DNA of 32,951 bases from Nitriliruptoraceae bacterium (lineage in GTDB: Bacteria; Actinomycetota; Nitriliruptoria; Nitriliruptorales; Nitriliruptoraceae): assembly GCA_007130695.1 (NCBI GenBank), contig SLRZ01000260.1:1-32951 (forward strand), written 5' to 3'. The notes beneath the pieces are model-generated. The model saw only the letters and a program-made list of their open reading frames with translations, was not told where the DNA came from and did no database searches. Every line of letters starts with the position of its first letter. Position 1 is the first letter of the stretch. A program made the position numbers and the translations under genes. Of this stretch, positions 8,171-15,345 are shown piece by piece.

Positions 8171-8557
8171 GTGGACAACGACCCCCGCACGGGACGTTCG
8201 GAGCCAGCTTCGGTCGGGATGACTACCGGGGTCCAGCACGAGCCAGGTCGTACCGGTCCCGCGCGCCCAGAGCACCGTGGCCCGGATACATCGTGTGCTG
8301 TACCCGACAGATTGCTCGCCCGCGCGAAGAAACGGCTCGGGCCGACGCTCGGATCGCAGGCCGTGGTCTCCGAGTCCCGACAGACCGAGCTGTGCGCCTG
8401 GCTGTCCGCCGTGGTCCTCATCGGGCTGGGGCTCAACGCCGCGCTCGGCTGGTGGTGGGCCGACCCGGTCGCCGCACTCGTGCTGGCCGGTTTCGCCAGC
8501 TTCGAAGCGGTTCGCACGTGGCGAGCAGACAGCCTCGCCGACACCTGCTGCACCTGA
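8171..8557 (+). pseudogene. C-terminal remnant of a cation-diffusion-facilitator (CDF) transporter
   Basis: From about 8303 to 8557 the frame reads like the last third of a short CDF-type cation transporter: LLARAKKRLGPTLGSQAVVSESRQTELCAWLSA, then a helix ending GWWWADPVAALVLAGFASFEAVRTWR. Full proteins of this type have about 200 residues with helices before this point; here the upstream 130 bases (8171-8302) are low-complexity, Pro/Arg-rich and show no membrane helix in any frame. I therefore call it a 5'-truncated pseudogene. The ORF track's ATG at 8171 has no good ribosome site. The metal specificity of the ancestor cannot be told. The surrounding 8142-8170 and 8558-8754 hold nothing I recognise. 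Confidence 0.6.
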
Positions 8558-8754
8558 ACACGACCCCGTCACCCATCGGAAGATGCCACGACCGGCAGGA
8601 CGGATTAGGTGAACCACCGACACCACCGACGGGAAAGTCCCGCTCCACGGCGCCTGGCCGGATGCTCGAGGAGGAGCCACCGGCGTCAGAGGTCGACGAG
8701 CGCACGGCCTGCTGTCCCATCGGAGAGCGTGCCACCGGGGCGCGACATACCAGA

Positions 8755-9177
8755 TCAGGATTCCCCGGCGTCCTTCCAGAAGCCAAGGACGAATACCGAT
8801 CCACCGAGGGCGACCGCGCCCAGCAGCACCGAGGGCCAGACGGGCTCACCGGGGCTCAGGCCGCCCAGGAGGTCGTAGGCAACCAGTACCGCCGGGACCG
8901 CGAGCAGCCACAGCTTCGAATCGACACCGCGGCGATCGAGAACCCCCGCCGCCACTCTGGTGGCGAGCGCCATCGCCGCGCCGCCCCAAACCGCCACGAT
9001 CCCGTACCGCAAGGCCGGAGCCGTCTCGACGATCTGGTCGATTCCGAGGACGACGACGAACGTGAGCGTCAGGCTCAAAGCGACGTAGACCCCGAGCCAG
9101 CCGAGTAGGGAGAGAGCGCCAGCGAACACCAGGTTGGTGGCCTGATGCTCTGAGCGGCGCGACACGCTGCCACTCAT
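8755..9177 (-). CDS. four-helix integral membrane protein at the end of the pilus-associated operon
   Basis: A 140-aa protein with four predicted membrane helices (about residues 15-45, 53-75, 85-103 and 112-133) and short loops. The start at 9177 (MSGSVSRRSEH) overlaps the stop of the lipoprotein gene upstream as ATGA; the long track ORF that begins at 9465 is an upstream shadow. No motif links it to a named family. As the last gene of the run that begins with the large Flp-headed protein it may assist surface display or export, but that rests on position only. Confidence 0.72.
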   Translation of the reverse strand: MSGSVSRRSEHQATNLVFAGALSLLGWLGVYVALSLTLTFVVVLGIDQIVETAPALRYGIVAVWGGAAMALATRVAAGVLDRRGVDSKLWLLAVPAVLVAYDLLGGLSPGEPVWPSVLLGAVALGGSVFVLGFWKDAGES

Positions 9178-9674
9178 GGCTTCACCGCCACGCGAGCGGT
9201 CAGGTCCGCGTCGTCCTCGGAGCTGGCCACATGGCACAACCCGCCGTATCCGTAGCCGATCCTCAGCACGCCCGAGCGGCCATCGTCGAAGGTGATCTCG
9301 GCCTGCGGCCACGATGTCGAGGTGCCACGACCCGCGCCGACGGAGCCGGCGGTGCGGCCACGGCTCGATGCCTCCGAGACCGTCCATGACACCGGGCGGG
9401 GCAGCGTGGCGGCATGGTGATCGGTGAAGGCCTCGCGATCCGCGGCCAGCACACCCTCGTCGCACACTTGCGTCCAGGCGGCGTCGAGATCTCCGGTGCT
9501 GAGCGCCTCGAGATAGGCCTCCACCATGGCCACCTGGTCCTCGCTGGTCACCGTGTTCTCCGCCCCACTCTCGGGCTCACTCCGTCCGGCCGGCCCGAGG
9601 CAGCCGGCGACCAGGAGTGTGAGCGCCAGTGCGCCCGAACGTCGTCGCAGGCGTCCCGACGGGTCAGCCACCAT
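9174..9674 (-). CDS. lipoprotein with possible NTF2-like/DUF4878-type domain
   Basis: A 166-aa predicted lipoprotein: basic N-terminus (RLRRR), hydrophobic stretch and lipobox LVAGC with Cys25. After an acidic linker comes a segment (QVAMVEAYLEALSTGDLDAAW) that looks like the first helix of a small cone-shaped NTF2-like fold, followed by short strands and a C-terminal region containing GYGYGGLCHVA. Function unknown. It overlaps the upstream lipoprotein gene by 11 bases and the downstream membrane-protein gene by 4, so it is translated as part of one operon. The NTF2-like assignment is tentative. Confidence 0.75.
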   Translation of the reverse strand: MVADPSGRLRRRSGALALTLLVAGCLGPAGRSEPESGAENTVTSEDQVAMVEAYLEALSTGDLDAAWTQVCDEGVLAADREAFTDHHAATLPRPVSWTVSEASSRGRTAGSVGAGRGTSTSWPQAEITFDDGRSGVLRIGYGYGGLCHVASSEDDADLTARVAVKP

Positions 9675-10227
9675 CGACCCGCAACGTCTCCAGGGCCACC
9701 TCGACCATCTGCTCGGTGATGAGATCCTCGGGCCCCACCAGCCGCATCAGCACCGCGTGTTCGTTGTCGTACATGGCACCCGCGTAGGTGAAGAAGACGG
9801 TCTGACCGTCCAGAGCCGGAGCCTCGATGCTCAACTGGATCAGGAAGGCGTCGTCGCTGCCGGCGACCTCGAGGCTGCGCCGTTCGTGTTGCTCGTGCCC
9901 AGGCGCCACCGAGAGCTGACCGGCCATGACGGAGACGGCCTCCTCGGCCGTGGAGACCGGTTCGCTGTAGCGCCACAGCGAAGCCCCCACGTGGAGTTCC
10001 TCCGCATCGGGGTGCTCGGCTACCACCGCGTCGGGATCGGCTTCGAGGAGGGTTTCGTCGTCACCGTCGTCCCAGTCGTCGGGGACGCCCACCGCGGCGA
10101 CCTGATGCTCGAGGAGCCGGTAGTCATCGGGTGGGGCCACGGCCTCCGGGGCGTCGTCGCATCCAGCGGCGGTCAAGAGCAGGACGGCGCCGAGTGCCGC
10201 ACGTTCGCTAAGTCGACGGCGAGGCAT
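9664..10227 (-). CDS. acidic lipoprotein, function unknown
   Basis: A 187-aa predicted lipoprotein: MPRRRLSER, a hydrophobic core and lipobox TAAGC with Cys23, then a strongly acidic body. AGGAG is 5 bases before the ATG. The fold looks alternating alpha/beta, including VGVPDDWDD, a central strand/helix unit and a final TEQMVEVALETLRVDG helix. The VPDDW segment and the closing helix are shared with the unrelated-locus lipoprotein at 32439, suggesting the same broad family (DcrB/LpqN-like, tentative). It starts 27 bases after the large Flp-headed gene and overlaps the next gene, so it is probably part of that operon and outside the membrane. Confidence 0.76.
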   Translation of the reverse strand: MPRRRLSERAALGAVLLLTAAGCDDAPEAVAPPDDYRLLEHQVAAVGVPDDWDDGDDETLLEADPDAVVAEHPDAEELHVGASLWRYSEPVSTAEEAVSVMAGQLSVAPGHEQHERRSLEVAGSDDAFLIQLSIEAPALDGQTVFFTYAGAMYDNEHAVLMRLVGPEDLITEQMVEVALETLRVDGG

Positions 10228-10254
10228 GAGGACTCCTGAGTCAAACGCAGTCGG

Positions 10255-11595
10255 CTAGCCGACGCAGTCGGTGAAGGTCACGAGGTCGCGGTCGCCCGAC
10301 GGGGTGGGAGCTCCGAGATAGTAGGCCTCGACCGCGGTGCTCGTCGACGTGCTGAAGCCTCCGCGTGCACCGAGCTTCGCCCCCAGAGCCGCTTTCGCTC
10401 CAACCGACAGGCCCGATTCCGTGCCTTCGTAGCCCACCAGGCTGACTCGTGCCTCGTCCGCGACGAGTTGGTGGAACGCGTCTGGGTCCGGACTCGTGCC
10501 GCTCAGCCAAAGCCGAGCCTCCTCTCGTGCTGCGGCGTCATCGAGTGGCACCGTGACCTTCTCCACGAGGCTCGCTGTCCCGGCACCGCTCAACAGGGCG
10601 GTGGTCTCGGGAAGGTTCGATCCGATGGCGGCCAGCTGCGTTCCACTGACGCTGTTGACCAGCTCGATCTCGACCAGATTCCCTTGGGCGTCCTGGGTGA
10701 GTCGCGCCACCGAGGTCATGCCCACCTCGCCACCGACTTCGCCAGCGACCCAACTCACGTCACCGCTGGCGGTCATCGACACCTCGAAGTAGTCCGTGTA
10801 GGTCCAGTTCTCGGGGTCCGGATCACCGAGGTTCTGTTCCTGCCCGAGATACATCGTGGACTCGACCCCGGTGGAGGCCCCGGCGACCTGCTGGCCGAGG
10901 TATTCGAGTTCCACACCGGCGGTGAGCTCTGCCTCCACGCCGGCAGCGATGAACACCTTGTCGGGGCCCGCGAGTTCCCCGAAGAGCAGGTCTCCGGCCC
11001 AGCTCGCCAGCGGGTCGCCGACCAACGGCAGCCTTCCGACGGTCTGCTGGAGGCCTTCACCCTTGATCAGGCGGTCCTGGAGCGCGTCCGCATCGCTGCT
11101 ACCCACCACCCAGCTGGCGCCCTCCTCGGCCACGAGTCCCGCGGAGGCGTCCGCGGTGGCACCGAGAGTGCCCGGCCCGTACTCGACCTCCGCGCCGACG
11201 CCTGCGGTCAGTCCCACCCCGCCGTCGTCGACGAGCGTGAACTCCGTGGTGCCGTCACTTCTCTCGGTGCGGGCGAAGGTCATGCCCGCCTGCGCCGTGA
11301 AGAAGGCGACGGAGACGTCGACATCCCCCTGATAGGAGCGCTCCGAGACGTCACAGGCATCGGGGCGGAAGTCCTCGTCGGTGAGGGCGCGCTGATCCCC
11401 GACATCGCAGGCCACGTCGCCGACGAGGCAGAAGGCACTGCGGATCGTCTCGCCGATCGTCTCGGCGACGGTTGTGGGCGCGACGAAGATGATCAGTGCG
11501 ACCGCCAGCGCGCTCACGGCGATGTACTCGCCGGTGCTCGCCCCGCCCTCGTCCCGCCAGTCCACGTTCGTCCCCGAAGTCGCCGTCACGCGCAC
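10255..11595 (-). CDS. large surface protein with a Flp-type prepilin N-terminus
   Basis: A 446-aa protein whose first about 55 residues match the neighbouring Flp pilin pattern: acidic run, then GG/ASTGEYIAV (cleavage after Gly18, Glu at +5, Tyr at +6), a hydrophobic helix and ETIGETIRSAF, as in the 84-aa Flp protein at 14269. Real Flp pilins end there; this one continues for about 390 residues of beta-rich, Gly/Thr/Asp-rich sequence with four Cys (56, 63, 80, 444) and no recognised domain. It looks like a minor or tip pilin/adhesin assembled by the Tad machine. The GTG start at 11595 has only a distant GAGG; a GTG at residue 11 is an alternative. It begins an operon with two lipoproteins and a membrane protein. 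Confidence 0.85.
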   Translation of the reverse strand: MRVTATSGTNVDWRDEGGASTGEYIAVSALAVALIIFVAPTTVAETIGETIRSAFCLVGDVACDVGDQRALTDEDFRPDACDVSERSYQGDVDVSVAFFTAQAGMTFARTERSDGTTEFTLVDDGGVGLTAGVGAEVEYGPGTLGATADASAGLVAEEGASWVVGSSDADALQDRLIKGEGLQQTVGRLPLVGDPLASWAGDLLFGELAGPDKVFIAAGVEAELTAGVELEYLGQQVAGASTGVESTMYLGQEQNLGDPDPENWTYTDYFEVSMTASGDVSWVAGEVGGEVGMTSVARLTQDAQGNLVEIELVNSVSGTQLAAIGSNLPETTALLSGAGTASLVEKVTVPLDDAAAREEARLWLSGTSPDPDAFHQLVADEARVSLVGYEGTESGLSVGAKAALGAKLGARGGFSTSTSTAVEAYYLGAPTPSGDRDLVTFTDCVG

Positions 11596-11673
11596 GGCTG
11601 CGTGTGACCTCGAACCCTACGTTGAGCCACGTGCGAAACCCTGGGCTCCACGGTCCACGACGGCGCGTTCCTT

Positions 11674-11693
11674 GGGCCCATTCACGTGGGCCC
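11674..11693 (-). terminator. GGGCCCA hairpin 79 bp upstream of the large Flp-headed gene
   Basis: GGGCCCA and TGGGCCC form a perfect 7-bp stem with a 6-base loop. The stop codon of the DUF192 gene lies in the loop, and the large Flp-headed gene starts 79 bases downstream. A closely similar hairpin precedes the Flp gene at 14634. It may end the flp-DUF192 transcript or act in the leader of the next one. There is no T-run. Confidence 0.55.
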
Positions 11694-12041
11694 CGGCGAC
11701 GCGCCGGTGTGGGTCGCGGCGACGGTGACCTGCACTCCGGGCGTCACACCCCAGAGGTGGAAGCCTCCCGCTTCCGCCTCCAGAACCGCACGTGCGCGCA
11801 GCAGCGGACGTCCAAGCCGGCCGGGAGGCATCGTCGTGCACCTCAAGACCACACCCCGGCGATCGAGGTGGGCAACGTCGATCGGGAAGCGCATCCCCGC
11901 CGAATGCACCTGCCGGGTGCGTGGAAGCCACAGCGCGCCGTCGAGGCCCTCGCGCCCGAGCAGCCCTCGTCGTCGGGTGCGCCGACTGTCGGCCACCTCG
12001 ACGGCGCAGACGTCGCGACCGTCGACGTGGAGCCGCATCAC
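11682..12041 (-). CDS. DUF192 family protein
   Basis: A 119-aa DUF192 protein. Family signature: RRRGLLGREGLDGALWL, then the hallmark VHSAGMRFPIDVAHLDRRG, then LEAEAGG and a C-terminal beta strand. DUF192 is a small beta-barrel fold of unknown role that is often found beside Tad pilus genes in actinobacteria, so the location fits. The GTG at 12041 overlaps the TGA of the OmpA-domain gene (an ATG follows directly, giving TGATG); GAGG upstream favours the GTG. No signal peptide is evident, so it is probably cytoplasmic. Confidence 0.86.
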   Translation of the reverse strand: MMRLHVDGRDVCAVEVADSRRTRRRGLLGREGLDGALWLPRTRQVHSAGMRFPIDVAHLDRRGVVLRCTTMPPGRLGRPLLRARAVLEAEAGGFHLWGVTPGVQVTVAATHTGASPGPT

Positions 12042-12643
12042 CGTTCGGCCTCGGGGTCCACGTCCCGCAGGAGGATCTCGACCCGTCGGTTCTGCTGGCG
12101 TCCTTCGGACGAGTCGTTGTCGGCGACCGGTTCCACCTCGCCTCGGCCTTCGACGTGCAGGCGCGCCCGCTCGACACCAGCGGTCACCAGGTGGTCGGCC
12201 ACTGCCTCCGCGCGTCGCTCCGAGAGGCCGAGGTTGTAGTCAGCGGCGCCCTGGGCGTCCGTGTGGCCGACGATCTCCACCGGCGCCGTGTCGTAGTGCT
12301 CGAGCACCTCGAGGATCTCGTCCAACGCCGCATGGGCGTCGCGACGGAGTGTGGCTTCGTCGAAGTCGAAGAGCACCTCGGCGGGGACCGTCATCAGCGT
12401 GCCTTCGTCGGTCCGTCGGCCGTCGTAGTCGCTGATGATCTCCCGGATACGGACTTCAGCCTCGGACGTGACGTCGTCGCCACCGGTGGTCGTGGCCGTG
12501 GACGCGACGTCATCCGCAGCCACCTCCTCGTCCGTGGCGCTGGACGTCTCGGTGTCGGTCGTCTGCTCATCGGCGTCCTGGCACGCCCAGAGCAGGCACG
12601 CCAGGGCCGCGAACGAAAGGAGCGTTCGGACCGGACCGGTCAT
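12038..12643 (-). CDS. OmpA-domain lipoprotein (peptidoglycan-binding)
   Basis: A 201-aa protein: hydrophobic leader with a lipobox-like LWAC (Cys21), a Thr/Asp/Glu-rich linker (residues about 22-80), then an OmpA-like peptidoglycan-binding domain (about 88-195). Its motifs are LFDFDEATLR, VEIVGHTDAQGAADYN, LSERRAEAV and the NRRVEI end. The NxxLSxxRAxxV and NRRVE residues that contact diaminopimelate are kept. In a cell without a classical outer membrane it probably anchors the pilus or its surface proteins to the wall. It overlaps the upstream lipoprotein by 4 bases (ATGA) and the DUF192 gene downstream. Trp at -2 of the lipobox is unusual. Confidence 0.88.
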   Translation of the reverse strand: MTGPVRTLLSFAALACLLWACQDADEQTTDTETSSATDEEVAADDVASTATTTGGDDVTSEAEVRIREIISDYDGRRTDEGTLMTVPAEVLFDFDEATLRRDAHAALDEILEVLEHYDTAPVEIVGHTDAQGAADYNLGLSERRAEAVADHLVTAGVERARLHVEGRGEVEPVADNDSSEGRQQNRRVEILLRDVDPEAER

Positions 12644-13260
12644 GATGACGTGTCCCCGGCGACGGGTAGGTCTCGGAACTCGAAGGAGGGGAACCGCGCG
12701 TGCTCACGATCGACGTTGAGCGCCCCTTGGCTACCCCAGTTGAGCAGCAGATCGAGGGTGACGTCGTCGTCCGAGAGCTGCCCGACGAAGCCCAGGGTCG
12801 CGGTCAACTCCCCACCGGAGGGCACCGACAGATCGGGGTTGTCCTCCGGTGGGCGGAAGTCGAAGGTGCGCCCTTGGGGGGCCTCGAGCCGGATGTAGCG
12901 GCCCGACTCCGCAAGGCGGATGTCTTCCTGCGACGGGTTGAACGCTTCCAGGTCGACGTACACGGCGCGGTCGTCGATGGTGAGGCCGGTGACCGTCACC
13001 GTTGCGCCCGAGGGGTGCGTTTCGGTTTCCTCCAGGTCGACCGAGCGAGGCGATGGCGACTCCTCGGTCTCGCTTGCGGAGTCCTCCGCCGACCCTTCTT
13101 CGCCGTCGATGGCCTCCTCGGACGCCTCCGGATCCGCATCGTCCTGCGACTCGACCGCGACCTCGTCCGTGTCATCGGCCTCGTCGTCACCGCGGTCGGT
13201 GCAAGCCGCAAGGAGCGAACAGGCAAGCAGTAGCGCGGTCGCACGGGACCAGGACCTCAT
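12640..13260 (-). CDS. acidic lipoprotein with Ig-like/DUF4352-type domain
   Basis: A 206-aa predicted lipoprotein. The start is ATG 13260, with AGGAG 6 bases upstream (the longer track ORF is a shadow). The signal ends in LLAAC with Cys20, followed by about 65 residues almost entirely Asp, Glu, Ser and Ala, probably a flexible spacer. The C-terminal half (VTVTGLTIDDRAVYVDLEAFNPSQEDIRLA ... LTATLGFVGQLSDDDV) looks like an immunoglobulin-like beta sandwich of the DUF4352 type. It is probably exported and lipid-anchored, working with the OmpA-domain protein that follows by a 4-base overlap. Specific role unknown. Confidence 0.78.
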   Translation of the reverse strand: MRSWSRATALLLACSLLAACTDRGDDEADDTDEVAVESQDDADPEASEEAIDGEEGSAEDSASETEESPSPRSVDLEETETHPSGATVTVTGLTIDDRAVYVDLEAFNPSQEDIRLAESGRYIRLEAPQGRTFDFRPPEDNPDLSVPSGGELTATLGFVGQLSDDDVTLDLLLNWGSQGALNVDREHARFPSFEFRDLPVAGDTSS

Positions 13261-13318
13261 CGTCGACTCCTGGGTCGGTTTCGAAAGCGTAGGCCAACCG
13301 GCCGTCCGGGCATTCAAC

Positions 13319-14263
13319 CTAGTCAAGTCTGGCCGGGTCGATCAGGTACGGGTCGGTGGCCTCGATACCGATGTGGCCGGGAGCAGGCCGCGGACTGAGC
13401 CCCCCGCACTCGTCGTGGTCCGCGTGGGACGCGTACGCCGGCAGAGTGGCCGGGTGGGGGCGACACAGCGGTGGGTCCGCCATGGCCGAGAGAGCACCCT
13501 GCAGAGCAGCGTGGTCGCTGGTCTCGAGCGCGAGGCCCCAGTTGAGAAGCGTCGCGCCAGGCGGGAGCGGGTGCCCGCCCCGCCAGCGATCCAGTTGCTC
13601 TCCGAAGCTGACGAACCCGTGGGTGATGGACAGGTCGGCACCCATTTCGTCCTCGACCCGCAGCACCGCCTCCTGCATCGCGGTGCGAAGATTGCGGGTG
13701 TCGGCGCTGCCACAGCTGACAAGGCCAGAAGAATCGGGTGGGTCGAGGCCCGCGTCCTCAGCGACGGCCTGGGCCTCTGCGAGGGTCAGACAACCCGGTG
13801 ACGGGGCGCCGTGCAAGGTCAACTCCACGACCGCAGCGGCCTCGGCTCGACCACGGGTGTCCGCCATCTCCTCGTCGATCGACGGTTCCCCGATGCCCCC
13901 CGCGGTGCGGGTGGTGACCCTCACGACGACGGTTCGGCGATCGACCGACACCACACTGAACTCATCCAGCTCGCTGTCGTTGGCTTCGGCATACTGCTCC
14001 GCACGCTGCCTGGCGGGCCCGGCGATGTCGCCGGCCACCGCGCCGGATGCGAGGTAGGCGATCCCGCCGGGGCCTTCGAGTGCGTCGGCGAGCGCGTCTG
14101 CGCCCGCCAGTGCGGCCGCGTCGGCGGCCGTGACCGCGGTGGCCCGAAGCTCAGTGAGGCGGCCGCCCTGCGTCAGGGCGACCGCCGTGATCATGAGTCC
14201 GACGATGGCGATGAGTACCAGTGGCAGCGCCTGGCCGGCCTCGTCCTGCCATCGACCAGGCAT
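13319..14263 (-). CDS. TadE/TadG-like protein with degenerate VanY-like (M15) C-terminal domain
   Basis: A 314-aa protein. The N-terminus (DEAGQALPLVLIAIVGLMITAVALTQGG, then LRATAVTAADAAALAGADAL) is the actinobacterial TadE/G-like 'secretion neighbourhood' type, with one membrane helix, but it lacks Glu at +5 after AG, so prepilin cleavage is doubtful. From about residue 175 on (LRTAMQEAVLRVEDEMG, ITHGFVSFGEQLDRW, PPGATLLNWGLALE) it reads like a VanY/M15 D-Ala-D-Ala carboxypeptidase. However, the SxHxxGxAxD zinc motif has become TLLNWGLALE, so His and Asp ligands are lost and it is probably a non-catalytic wall-binding domain. It starts 5 bases after the flp stop. Confidence 0.78.
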   Translation of the reverse strand: MPGRWQDEAGQALPLVLIAIVGLMITAVALTQGGRLTELRATAVTAADAAALAGADALADALEGPGGIAYLASGAVAGDIAGPARQRAEQYAEANDSELDEFSVVSVDRRTVVVRVTTRTAGGIGEPSIDEEMADTRGRAEAAAVVELTLHGAPSPGCLTLAEAQAVAEDAGLDPPDSSGLVSCGSADTRNLRTAMQEAVLRVEDEMGADLSITHGFVSFGEQLDRWRGGHPLPPGATLLNWGLALETSDHAALQGALSAMADPPLCRPHPATLPAYASHADHDECGGLSPRPAPGHIGIEATDPYLIDPARLD

Positions 14264-14268
14264 CTGGG

Positions 14269-14523
14269 TCAGCTCACCACCAACTCGCGCACCTGGTCGA
14301 AGGCGGCAACGACCGCATCCCGGATCGCCCCGCCGATGTCGTCGCCGAAGTTGATCACGATTCCGATGACGGCGGCGATCAGCACGATCACGGCCACGTA
14401 CTCGGCGGTCGCCTGGCCGTCCTCGTCCCGGTCGGCGTCGGCCAGCGTCGTCACCAGACGGTTGCGCAGCGCGACGTAGCTGCGGAGGCTCGCGGTGTCC
14501 AGCTGCTCGGCGAGGTGCTTCAT
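14269..14523 (-). CDS. flp: Flp/Fap-type major pilin prepilin
   Basis: An 84-aa class IVb prepilin, the main subunit of the Tad pilus. The leader is long and basic; the cleavage region is DEDG/QATAEYVAV (Gly36, Glu at +5, Tyr at +6), followed by a single hydrophobic helix (AVIVLIAAVIGIVI) and a short helical tail (GGAIRDAVVAAFDQV). AGGAGAG is 6 bases before the ATG at 14523, so the longer track ORF is not real. It is the first gene after the GGGCCCA hairpin and the start of a group running to the DUF192 gene. A prepilin peptidase is needed but is not in this window. Confidence 0.93.
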   Translation of the reverse strand: MKHLAEQLDTASLRSYVALRNRLVTTLADADRDEDGQATAEYVAVIVLIAAVIGIVINFGDDIGGAIRDAVVAAFDQVRELVVS

Positions 14524-14610
14524 GGGATGCTCTCCTGGGGTGTCCCTGCGGGGGTCGGTCAGCGTCGTCTTCGACGCTACGCGGGTGCACCTGGGTCGCG
14601 GCAGGGCCTG

Positions 14611-14683
14611 CGGCACCAACAGCTTCCCGGTATGGGGCCCATTCTCCTGGGCCCCCGACGGAGGTGAGGCCCCCGGCACCAAC
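14611..14683. repeat. 10-bp direct repeats flanking the flp-leader hairpin
   Basis: CGGCACCAAC occurs at 14611-14620 and again at 14674-14683, 63 bp apart (about six helical turns), with the GGGCCCA hairpin between them. They lie between the response-regulator gene and flp. They are candidates for response-regulator binding sites on one face of the DNA; this is inference from position and spacing. Confidence 0.45.
14634..14655 (-). terminator. GGGCCCA hairpin 110 bp upstream of flp
   Basis: GGGGCCCA (14634-14641) and TGGGCCCC (14648-14655) form a perfect 8-bp stem with a 6-base loop. It lies between the end of the cpaB-to-regulator operon and flp. It could end the first transcript while flp is driven from its own promoter, or be a leader element. 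There is no T-run after it. Its near copy is at 11674-11693. Confidence 0.6.
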
Positions 14684-14709
14684 GGTGGGCCGTCTCCGTT
14701 GCGACGCCG

Positions 14710-15345
14710 TCACGACGGGCCCTCCTCAGCGAGCCCCAACCACACGGCGACGGCCTGCGCCCGCTGGTCGACGGCGAGTTTCGCGTAGATGTGGTTGATG
14801 TGGTTCTTGACGGTCTTGTCCGACACGAAGAGCCGCTCGGCGATCTCGCCATTGGACAGACCCCGGGCAACCAGGTCCATGACTTCGCGCTCGCGCTCGG
14901 TCAGGCCGTGGCGGTCGTCCGCGCGGCTCGGTGCGCTGCGCAGTGCCTCGAAGACCGCGGGCGTCGCCTGCTGCGAGAGCAGCGAGCCCCCGCAATGCAC
15001 GGTGCGGATCGCTTGCCCGAGGTCGATGGGGTCGAAGGTTCCGTGGACGAGATAGCCCGACGCGCCCGCCCGGATCGCGCTGGTGACGATGTCGGGATCG
15101 TCGGAGTAGGTGAGCATGAGGATCCGGGTGTCGGCCGAAAGCCTGCTTGCCGCCGAGACACCGTCCAGCACCGGCATGCGCACATCCAGTAGCACCACGT
15201 CCGGTCGCAGGACTCTTGCGCGATCGATGGCTTCCTGCCCGGTCGCAGCTTCACCCACGACCTCGACGTCGTCGATGGTGAGCAGGAGTGCGCGCAGTCC
15301 GCCTCGAATGACGGGGTTGTCGTCGGCGAGGAGCACACGGATCAC
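14710..15345 (-). CDS. NarL/LuxR-family response regulator
   Basis: A 211-aa two-component regulator. The receiver (1-120) has the acidic pair ADDN, phospho-acceptor Asp54 in LLDVRMP, the switch Thr/Ser in MLTYS and the Lys position replaced in GYLVHGT (His where Lys is usual). The LuxR helix-turn-helix (about 147-205) reads LTEREREVMDLVARGLSNGEIAERLFVSDKTVKNHI. The GTG start overlaps the stop of the histidine-kinase gene (GTGA), so the pair is made together. It is the last gene of the tad assembly operon and lies directly before flp, which is its most likely target. The Lys-to-His change in the receiver may alter phosphorylation signalling. Confidence 0.92.
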   Translation of the reverse strand: MIRVLLADDNPVIRGGLRALLLTIDDVEVVGEAATGQEAIDRARVLRPDVVLLDVRMPVLDGVSAASRLSADTRILMLTYSDDPDIVTSAIRAGASGYLVHGTFDPIDLGQAIRTVHCGGSLLSQQATPAVFEALRSAPSRADDRHGLTEREREVMDLVARGLSNGEIAERLFVSDKTVKNHINHIYAKLAVDQRAQAVAVWLGLAEEGPS

